DNA from: an uncultured Clostridia bacterium | Lineage (GTDB): Bacteria; Bacillota; Clostridia; Oscillospirales; Ruminococcaceae | Direction: 5' to 3' | Length of the DNA stretch: 17,224 nt | Assembly: GCA_945835425.1 (NCBI GenBank) | Contig: CAMAJC010000005.1 | Span: 1-17,224, forward strand | Shown: positions 6,666-12,013 of the stretch, piece after piece | Layout of the letters: each line of letters starts with the position of its first letter | Numbering within the stretch: the stretch's first letter is position 1 | Position numbers and translations under genes: made by a program | The notes under the pieces: model-generated | Database searches by the model: none | What the model was told of the DNA's origin: nothing | The model's input: the letters and a program-made list of their open reading frames with translations, nothing else

Positions 6666-7511
6666 TTATCCGTGCTGCGATTTTTCCTTGGCCGTCCGCA
6701 CGATCTGCGGCTGGAACCAGGCGGTATAGGGATGATCAAAATGGTAGCCCAGCTTTTCCGAAAGGGCGACGCTGCCGAGGTTGGCCGCGTCCCAGCTGGG
6801 GTACAGCCCGCGTTCCAGACAGGCCAGAATCAGCCTCGCGCCCGCGATCTGCGCCAGCTTCCGCCGCCGGTAATCGATATGGGTGTCGATCTCGATCTCG
6901 ATGCCGCCGTTATAATAGGAATAGCTGGACGCGCCTGCGACCGGCTGGCCCGCTTCGTTCAGAATGAGGAATCCCAGCCCGTTTTTTTCATAGGCATCCG
7001 CGTCGGGAAAGTTGGATACAAAATCGCAGGACCATTCCTCTTTCATGCAGACCGGATACCACTGCGCATCGATCTGTACGATCCGGTATCCCTCCGGCAG
7101 GAGATCGAGATACCCGCGCAGCTGTTCACGGTCGAATACATCCGGCTCCTTTTTGATGGCGTAGCGGGTGGTCCTCCGGCTGTCCGGCAGGACGGCGTCC
7201 AGCTGCTCCGCCCAGCGTTCCTGCTGCTCCGCAGTCCCGCTGATAGCGGCCAGGAGCGGCGTGTTTGCGGTGCGGATCAGCTCTTTTGCCGCGTCATTGT
7301 CTGCGTCCCCGGCAAAAAAGGCAAGGTCGCCGACAACCGACCGAACCGTCTGCGGCTCGTCCGGGTCATCGCCCGTCAAAGTGCCCATAAGGCCCTGCAG
7401 CGCCGAGAGGATCATCGTCTCCTTGAGCGCTCCTTCTTCGTCCCGGAAAAGGACGGCTGCTTTCTCCACGCCCTGTTCGGATAATGGGAAAATACGGCTT
7501 TCTTCTGCCAT
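6666..7511 (-). CDS. GNAT-family acetyltransferase-like protein
   Basis: This 281-residue protein has an uncharacterised N-terminal half (1-130) and a GNAT-like C-terminal half resembling the GNAT_acetyltran (PF12746-type) group, judged from memory of that family. The pattern GIEIEIDTHIDYRRRKLA (203-220), then LERGLYPSWDAANLGSVALS (232-251) and EKLGYHF (252-258), fits the acetyl-CoA-binding strand-helix unit. The usual glycine of the RxxGxA/G pyrophosphate loop is replaced by Lys218, so cofactor binding may be altered. The open frame extends upstream to 7709, but I place the start at the ATG at 7511. AAGGAGG (7520-7526) lies 8 bases before it and overlaps the stop codon of the glycosylase gene, suggesting translational coupling in a two-gene operon. 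The substrate is unknown. Confidence 0.85.
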   Translation of the reverse strand: MAEESRIFPLSEQGVEKAAVLFRDEEGALKETMILSALQGLMGTLTGDDPDEPQTVRSVVGDLAFFAGDADNDAAKELIRTANTPLLAAISGTAEQQERWAEQLDAVLPDSRRTTRYAIKKEPDVFDREQLRGYLDLLPEGYRIVQIDAQWYPVCMKEEWSCDFVSNFPDADAYEKNGLGFLILNEAGQPVAGASSYSYYNGGIEIEIDTHIDYRRRKLAQIAGARLILACLERGLYPSWDAANLGSVALSEKLGYHFDHPYTAWFQPQIVRTAKEKSQHG

Positions 7512-7524
7512 AGGTTTTGCCTCC

Positions 7525-8337
7525 TTATTTATGTTCATTGTCTGTTGCGGACGGAAGATTGCGTATATAATGAAACAAATACTGCTGCGCAACGCCGCGC
7601 GGCTCCGCCCAGCCGGGGAATCCATCGGGATAATACTGCGCCAGCACCTTTTTGATCCAGGTGTCCACCGGAAACGCCTCCAGCCGGTGGAACCCGTACA
7701 GCAGCACACACTCCGCCACCTTCGGCCCGATGCCGTTTACCTGCATGAGCGCCTGCCGCGCGTCTTCTATCTCCATCCCGGCGGCTGCTGTGAGGTCCAG
7801 TTCCCCGGATGCGACCTTTCGCGCCGCGTCGAGGATATATTTGGCACGAAAGCCTGCCCGGATGGGCGCGAGGTCTTCTGCGCTGAGGCCGCAGAGGTCT
7901 TCCGCTGCCGGGAAAGCGCCGTCCTTGCCGAAATTTTCGCACAGCCGCCCGATGATGCCCTTGATGCGGGGAATGTTGTTGTTGGCGCTGATAATAAAGG
8001 AAATGAGCGTCTCCCACGGGTCCTGCCGCAGCAGCCGGATGCCGCCGCAGTAATCGATTGCCGCCGACAGGGTCGGATCGGCCGCAAAGGCCTCTTTCCA
8101 CCGGTCATAGTCCTCATCCAGGTCGAGATACCGCGCCCAGAAGAGAGCATCCGCACTGCTCTCAATAAACAGCGTACCTTCCTCCTGCCGCAGCACAGCC
8201 CGATGACAGACAGAACCGTCCTGCACCGCGCCTGCAAAGCTGCCGTTTTCGTCTTCTTCCCAGCGGAAGCACTGTCCGCAGCTGAGGGTATCTTTCAGGG
8301 AAAAATCCCGGGGCAGGGAAAGGGTATACTCACCCAT
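7525..8337 (-). CDS. ogg: 8-oxoguanine DNA glycosylase/AP lyase (OGG/AlkA-type)
   Basis: This is a 270-residue base-excision-repair enzyme of the helix-hairpin-helix-GPD superfamily. The N-terminal OGG_N-like part contains CGQCFRW (20-26), comparable to GQSFRW of eukaryotic OGG1. The C-terminal part contains the helix-hairpin-helix VNGIGPKVAECVLL (200-213). Lys206 matches the Schiff-base lysine and Asp225 (PVDTW) the catalytic aspartate, so both glycosylase and lyase activity are expected on oxidised guanine in DNA. The start at 8337 has AAAGGA upstream. It is transcribed leftwards from a strong promoter and is probably co-transcribed with the GNAT gene 13 bases downstream. An alkylated-base glycosylase is a less likely alternative, given the OGG-type lysine. 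Confidence 0.9.
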   Translation of the reverse strand: MGEYTLSLPRDFSLKDTLSCGQCFRWEEDENGSFAGAVQDGSVCHRAVLRQEEGTLFIESSADALFWARYLDLDEDYDRWKEAFAADPTLSAAIDYCGGIRLLRQDPWETLISFIISANNNIPRIKGIIGRLCENFGKDGAFPAAEDLCGLSAEDLAPIRAGFRAKYILDAARKVASGELDLTAAAGMEIEDARQALMQVNGIGPKVAECVLLYGFHRLEAFPVDTWIKKVLAQYYPDGFPGWAEPRGVAQQYLFHYIRNLPSATDNEHK

Positions 8338-8376
8338 CGCAAAAATCCTTTCTTAAATTGGAGTTTGTTCTCTACC

Positions 8377-8406
8377 ATTATAGCAGAATTTGTGGTATAA
8401 TAACAA
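8377..8406 (-). promoter_or_regulatory. Promoter of the ogg-GNAT pair
   Basis: On the minus strand TTGTTA (8406-8401) is separated by 18 bases from a perfect TATAAT (8382-8377), preceded by TGC (extended -10). The leader is about 30 bases. Its -35 overlaps the -10 of the opposite-strand promoter by one base. Confidence 0.7.
8393..8401 (+). promoter_or_regulatory. Extended -10 promoter of the DUF6062-like gene
   Basis: TGG (8393-8395) followed by a perfect TATAAT (8396-8401) forms an extended -10. The -35 position (about 8373-8378, TACCAT) is poor. The leader of about 100 bases can fold: CCCTGC (from about 8428) may pair with GCAGGG (8462-8467). Confidence 0.5.
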
Positions 8407-8511
8407 GTATATTCTGGAGTGTTATGCCCTGCCGCCAAAAAAGCGCCGCCAATTGGGCCGCGCAGGGAAATAGACGGCCGGGTTCCTGTCAGACAGAAAG
8501 GAAAGTGAACA

Positions 8512-9222
8512 ATGAGAGACAATATTTATACCATCCCCGTCAGCGAGGTCTTTGAACCAAAAGAGGCGTGCCCCATCTGCCGGATGCGGGATATGCTGGA
8601 AAACCGCTGCGTAGAATATATCATGGGCGCGGCGATGATGGAGCCGGACGTTAGAATCGAGACCAATAAAGCGGGCTTCTGCACCGACCATTTTGCCATG
8701 ATGCTCAAACAGAAAAACCGCCTTTCCCTGGCCCTGATGCTGGAAAGCCACCTGTCGGAGCTGCGCAAAAACGGTTATAAGGATATTACCGCTAAGGCCG
8801 AGGCCAAGCCGCGCAAACGCGGCGACCTCCATACGGTCAACGAGAGCTGCTTTGTATGCAGCCAGATCGAGCAGGCCATGGGCGGGATGCTGAACACCGT
8901 CATGAAGCAGTGGACCCGCGACCCCGATTTCCAGTCGCTGTTTAAGGAACAGGAGTACATCTGCTTACCCCACGCCGAGAAGCTTTTGACCGTCGCCCAC
9001 GATACCCTGGGGAAAAAAGAGTACCCGGCCTTTAAGGAGCTGGTTCTCTCTCTTCTCGACCGGCATCTGGAATCGGTCGGCGGCGACGTTTCCCATTTCT
9101 GCAAGATGTTTGACTACCGCAACGCCGGGCCGAACGCCGACTGGGGCAATTCCCGCGATTCGATTGAACGGGCGATTCTGGCCCTGTCGACCCGCGACTT
9201 CCGCGACCAGCCGGAGGACTGA
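8512..9222 (+). CDS. DUF6062-like protein with two CxxC...CxxH metal-site repeats
   Basis: This is a 236-residue soluble protein that I recognise as resembling the uncharacterised Firmicute family DUF6062; this is recall, not a search. Its clearest feature is an internal duplication. Cys20-PI-Cys23 followed by GFCTDH (Cys57, His60) recurs as Cys113-FV-Cys116 followed by YICLPH (Cys151, His154). The gap between the second and third cysteine is 33 residues in the first unit and 34 in the second. Each set of three Cys and one His is a plausible zinc site. No signal peptide or membrane segment is seen. AAAGGA (8497-8502) lies 9 bases before the ATG. It diverges from ogg, with interlocking promoters. 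Function is unknown. Confidence 0.85.
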   Translation: MRDNIYTIPVSEVFEPKEACPICRMRDMLENRCVEYIMGAAMMEPDVRIETNKAGFCTDHFAMMLKQKNRLSLALMLESHLSELRKNGYKDITAKAEAKPRKRGDLHTVNESCFVCSQIEQAMGGMLNTVMKQWTRDPDFQSLFKEQEYICLPHAEKLLTVAHDTLGKKEYPAFKELVLSLLDRHLESVGGDVSHFCKMFDYRNAGPNADWGNSRDSIERAILALSTRDFRDQPED

Positions 9223-9223
9223 T

Positions 9224-9546
9224 TTTTCCATCAGATGATAAAACCCGCCTTTTCTCACCCGTTTTCCATCCGGTTTGTGGAAAAGAGGGGAAAAGGCAAG
9301 GAAAAGCCAAAAATCGGTCGAACCCGTATTTACCGCCCTCTTTTCACCGTTTCAACAGAGTTTTCCACCGAAAGTTTTGCCGCATCCCGGCAAGTTTTCC
9401 ACATTTCCCGGCTGCGATTTTCCGAAAATCCTATACACGTTTCCGGGTGTGCAGTGAGGAAGATGTATTTTCCACCCATTTTGGCACAGACTACTTCTAT
9501 GGAACATCTGATTTAATGGTTTTTCCCCGCTTTCAGCGGGGGAAAA
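9224..9546. repeat. Cluster of TTTTCC/GGAAAA hexamers in the 403-bp gap before tepA
   Basis: The gap 9223-9625 has no credible gene. TTTTCC occurs at 9224, 9262, 9361, 9395, 9418, 9468 and 9521, and the complement GGAAAA at 9279, 9289, 9300 and 9541: eleven hits where about 0.2 are expected by chance. Three are TTTTCCAC (9361, 9395, 9468) and one is its complement GTGGAAAA (9277). Pairs of opposite copies form hairpins: TTTTCCA/TGGAAAA at 9262-9284 sits inside GCCTTTTC/GAAAAGGC at 9247-9297. A 7-bp inverted repeat, GATTTTC-C-GAAAATC, lies at 9416-9430. I see no convincing promoter here, although tepA probably needs one. Confidence 0.6.
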
Positions 9547-9548
9547 CC
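9518..9548. other. Strong hairpin upstream of tepA
   Basis: A 13-bp stem pairs GGTTTTTCCCCGC (9518-9530) with GCGGGGGAAAACC (9536-9548), with one T-G wobble, around a TTTCA loop. No U-tract follows on either strand, so it is not a standard intrinsic terminator. It could still end transcripts from the upstream gene or structure the tepA leader. Confidence 0.5.
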
Positions 9549-9625
9549 GCACGAATACGTCTCTGAAAAAGAGAGAAGCCGCATAAATCAGAACTTCCCG
9601 ATACCATTCGTATGGAGGTTTGTGC

Positions 9626-10411
9626 ATGGAAGAGAAAAAACACGCCTGCAAGTCCGAAACGGCTGCGGGTGAAAAAGAGGGAAACGGCGGGGAACCGGCC
9701 GATAAAACCATCGACGGCATCCGCGAAAACGGGATCGAGGAGATGGGCGCGGTGCTGACCGGCTCCAAGCACCTGATCCACTGCCTGACCATCATCGGGC
9801 AGATCGAGGGGCATTATATCCTTCCGCCCCAGAACAAGACGACCAAATATGAGCATGTGATCCCGCAGCTGGCCGCCATCGAGGAAAGCAGCGAAATCAA
9901 GGGCTTACTGATTCTGCTCAACACCGTCGGCGGCGACGTCGAAGCCGGGCTTGCCATCGCCGAGCTGATCGCCAGCATGAAAAAGCCGACGGTCTCTCTG
10001 GTTCTGGGCGGCGGACATTCGATCGGCGTGCCGCTGGCTGTTTCCGCAAGGGAGAGCTTTATCGTCCCCAGCGCGACCATGACCATCCATCCGGTGCGGA
10101 TGAACGGCCTGATCGTCGGGGTTCCCCAGAGCTTTTCCTATTTCGAGAAGATGCAGGAGCGGATTACCCGCTTTGTCACCGACAATTCCGGCATCACCCC
10201 TGAGCGGTTCACCGAGCTGATGATGGCGACCGGCGAGCTGGCCATGGACGTCGGCACCTCGGTCGACGGGGAAACGGCTGTGCAGGAGGGCCTGATCGGC
10301 CACCTCGGCGGACTTTCCGACGCGATTCAGTGCCTCTATGACATGATCGACGCGGAGGAAGCCGGAGACGCCAAAGACCCGCAGAAGGAGGAAAAGCCAT
10401 GCCGCTCTTGA
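9626..10411 (+). CDS. tepA: TepA-type ClpP-like serine protease
   Basis: This 261-residue protein matches TepA (YmfB), the translocation-enhancing, ClpP-fold protease family of Firmicutes. The core runs about 42-235. NTVGGDVEAGLAIAE (99-113) forms the oxyanion region, GGGHSIG (128-134) holds the nucleophile Ser132, MTIHPVR (152-158) the catalytic His155, and DVGTSV (208-213) a probable Asp208. The first 35 residues and the last 20 are charged and not conserved. I chose the ATG at 9626 because GGAGG (9614-9618) is 7 bases upstream; the in-frame TTG at 9620 is too close to it. The gene overlaps ylzJ by 13 bases. The order tepA-ylzJ-spoIIIE is the one known from Bacillus subtilis, although here uppP intervenes before ftsK. 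In Bacillus, TepA is linked to protein export and spore small-protein degradation. Confidence 0.93.
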   Translation: MEEKKHACKSETAAGEKEGNGGEPADKTIDGIRENGIEEMGAVLTGSKHLIHCLTIIGQIEGHYILPPQNKTTKYEHVIPQLAAIEESSEIKGLLILLNTVGGDVEAGLAIAELIASMKKPTVSLVLGGGHSIGVPLAVSARESFIVPSATMTIHPVRMNGLIVGVPQSFSYFEKMQERITRFVTDNSGITPERFTELMMATGELAMDVGTSVDGETAVQEGLIGHLGGLSDAIQCLYDMIDAEEAGDAKDPQKEEKPCRS

Positions 10412-10626
10412 CGGTCGTCGACCTGACGGAAAGCTCTCCCTTTGACCAGCCGCCGGAGACCCGGACTTTTCGGAGTGAGGATGGAGCATTTCTTGAGTGC
10501 GTGCGGGATGGGGAAGACTGGCGGCTGCGCCGGGTCATCTCCACCTGCCTGTCCGATTATCTAGACCCGCGTTTCCAGCCGGGAAAAAAGATAGATAACA
10601 GAGAATGGATAAGAGAGAATAGATAA
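10399..10626 (+). CDS. ylzJ: YlzJ-like small protein
   Basis: This 75-residue protein starts inside the end of tepA (13-base overlap) with its own strong ribosome site, AAGGAGG (10385-10391), 7 bases before the ATG. The overlap implies translational coupling. The C-terminal part, RVISTCLSDYLDPRFQPG (45-62), resembles the conserved core of YlzJ-like proteins, where a strand is followed by an ST...YL...F/YxPG pattern. The position directly after tepA is also that of ylzJ in Bacillus. There is no membrane segment and no known catalytic motif. The biochemical function of the family is unknown. I identify it from context and recalled sequence pattern. Confidence 0.8.
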   Translation: MPLLTVVDLTESSPFDQPPETRTFRSEDGAFLECVRDGEDWRLRRVISTCLSDYLDPRFQPGKKIDNREWIRENR

Positions 10627-10693
10627 TAGAAAAGGAAACGTCTTCCTGCGGGAAACAATAGACTATTGAAAAATATGTGCTGCGTTATAGTTG

Positions 10694-10819
10694 TTGTAGC
10701 GGCGACCTGCGGTCGCCATCGATTCAGAAAAGATGACCGTTTTCGTTGTTGAAAAAGCGTTTCTGTAAAAGCAAGATAATTTGTGCAAATCTGGTGGCGA
10801 CCGCAGGTCGCCGCTACAA
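10694..10819. repeat. Composite hairpin repeat element B (25-bp perfect terminal inverted repeats)
   Basis: The first 25 bases (10694-10718, starting TTGTAGCGGCGACC) and the last 25 (10795-10819) are perfect inverted repeats, 76 bases apart. Each arm contains the stem GGCGACC-GGTCGCC around a three-base loop (TGC or its complement). The right inner part (AATTTGTGCAAATCTGGTGG) is shared with element A at 2796-2914 with two differences. It lies in the 485-bp gap 10627-11111 between ylzJ and uppP. The first part of that gap (10627-10693) holds nothing recognisable. Confidence 0.8.
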
Positions 10820-10900
10820 TGCACAATATATGCGAATACTTTTTGACAATCTGCCATTTTCCTATGGAAAGCGATTATATCGAAAGAATGTGTATAAACC

Positions 10901-10927
10901 CGGCGGGATGAGGGCATCCCGCCCTAC
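10901..10927 (-). repeat. GTAGGGCGGG hairpin repeat, copy E
   Basis: This is the inverted copy of the unit at 5159-5185. GGCGGGATG (10902-10910) pairs with CATCCCGCC (10915-10923) around an AGGG loop. Compared with copy D, one C-G pair has become A-T on both sides of the stem, so pairing is preserved. Confidence 0.7.
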
Positions 10928-11083
10928 GGGTTTCCCGTCCGCGGCCTGACATTTTTCCGTAGAATAGGTATATCCAATGCAGCTTCCCCGCGGGGTAAAA
11001 GGTACGAGGACTGCGAGTTCGTCGAGCAGTCTTACTCATGTCTGTGCGTGCTGCCACGGCCGCGGCGGATAAGAAAGTTTTGC

Positions 11084-11103
11084 CCAGCTTTTTCAAAAGC
11101 TGG
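11084..11103 (+). other. Hairpin next to the uppP ribosome binding site
   Basis: CCAGCTTTT (11084-11092) and AAAAGCTGG (11095-11103) are perfectly complementary. The end of the stem covers the GG of GGAGAAAGG, the probable ribosome binding site for uppP, so folding could lower translation. Upstream, GACTGC (11009-11014) can pair with GCAGTC (11026-11031), so 10980-11103 may be a structured leader. I recognise no known riboswitch in it. Confidence 0.4.
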
Positions 11104-11111
11104 AGAAAGGA

Positions 11112-11993
11112 ATGAAGAAAGTGACATATTTAGAAGCGATTCTGCAGGGGATCCTGCAGGGACTGACAGAATTTCTGCCGGTATCCAGTTCCGGCCATCT
11201 CTCGCTGTTCCAGCATTTCACCGGCAACAGCGGGGAAACGGGTATCTTTTTCTCGCTGATGCTGCATCTGGGCACCCTGATTGCGGTGTTCATTGCTTTC
11301 CGCAAAACCATCTGGCAATTGATTCTGGAGCTGTTTTCGATGCTCTGGGACATCGTCCGGGGCAAATTCAAATGGAGCGAACGGAGCGAATACCGCAACA
11401 TGCTGGTGATGCTGATTATCTCCTGCCTGCCGCTGATACTGGTATTTGTGCTCAAGGACTTTTTCGAGAGCTTCTCGACCGACAACGACATTCTCTGGGA
11501 AGGTATCTTCTTCCTCGTCACCGCCATTATGCTGTTTATGGGCGACCATGTGGGCCGCAGGAATAAAGGACCGGGCGACATTACCCCCAAAGACGCTCTG
11601 GTTGTCGGCGTCTTTCAGGCGATTGCGCCTCTTCCGGGTGTATCCCGCAGCGGCTCGACCATTTCCGGCGGTATGCTCTCCGGCATGGACCGGGACACTG
11701 CTGTCCAGTATTCCTTCATCCTCGGCATCCCGGTCATTCTGGCCAGCTCCCTGAGCGAGCTGATGGATGCTACCGCCGCCGACCTGCAGGTTGAACTGCT
11801 CCCGATTCTGGTGGGCATGGTTGTCGCAGCTGTAGTCGGTCTGCTGGCCATCAAGCTGGTGCGCTATATCTCCCGCACCGATAAATTCGGAATCTTCGTC
11901 TGGTATACGGCGATTCTGGGCGTGATCGTCTGCGGCATCGGCATTTTTGAACGGGTAGTAGGCATGAACATCGTAAGCTATTTCGCCCGGTAA
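11112..11993 (+). CDS. uppP: Undecaprenyl-diphosphate phosphatase (BacA/UppP)
   Basis: This integral membrane phosphatase recycles undecaprenyl diphosphate to the monophosphate carrier used for peptidoglycan and other wall polymers; in other bacteria its abundance affects bacitracin tolerance. It has 293 residues and both signature motifs: GLTEFLPVSSSGH (17-29, with Glu20 and His29) and PGVSRSGST (175-183, with Arg179), plus about eight hydrophobic helices. The start is slightly uncertain. ATG at 11112 is 6 bases after GGAG, while GTG at 11121 is 9 bases after AAAGGA and gives the N-terminus more typical of the family. It is followed 20 bases later by ftsK, so the two are likely co-transcribed. 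It interrupts the usual tepA-ylzJ-ftsK order. Confidence 0.95.
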   Translation: MKKVTYLEAILQGILQGLTEFLPVSSSGHLSLFQHFTGNSGETGIFFSLMLHLGTLIAVFIAFRKTIWQLILELFSMLWDIVRGKFKWSERSEYRNMLVMLIISCLPLILVFVLKDFFESFSTDNDILWEGIFFLVTAIMLFMGDHVGRRNKGPGDITPKDALVVGVFQAIAPLPGVSRSGSTISGGMLSGMDRDTAVQYSFILGIPVILASSLSELMDATAADLQVELLPILVGMVVAAVVGLLAIKLVRYISRTDKFGIFVWYTAILGVIVCGIGIFERVVGMNIVSYFAR

Positions 11994-12013
11994 AGAAAGG
12001 CGTGTACATAAAC

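Noticed and set aside
7512..7709. 66-codon upstream extension of the GNAT-like gene
   Set aside because: It overlaps the end of ogg in another frame, and a strong ribosome site directly precedes the ATG at 7511.
9361..9475. Replication origin based on TTTTCCAC boxes
   Set aside because: The boxes differ from the DnaA consensus, and no dnaA, dnaN or AT-rich unwinding element is nearby.
11001..11045. tRNA-like hairpin containing a GTTCG loop
   Set aside because: There is no cloverleaf: acceptor, D and anticodon stems cannot be drawn around it.
11038..11115. 25-codon open frame (MSVRAATAAADKKV...) whose TGA overlaps the uppP ATG as ATGA
   Set aside because: No ribosome binding site precedes its ATG, and it sits in a region with likely RNA stems. 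The overlap alone is not enough evidence.
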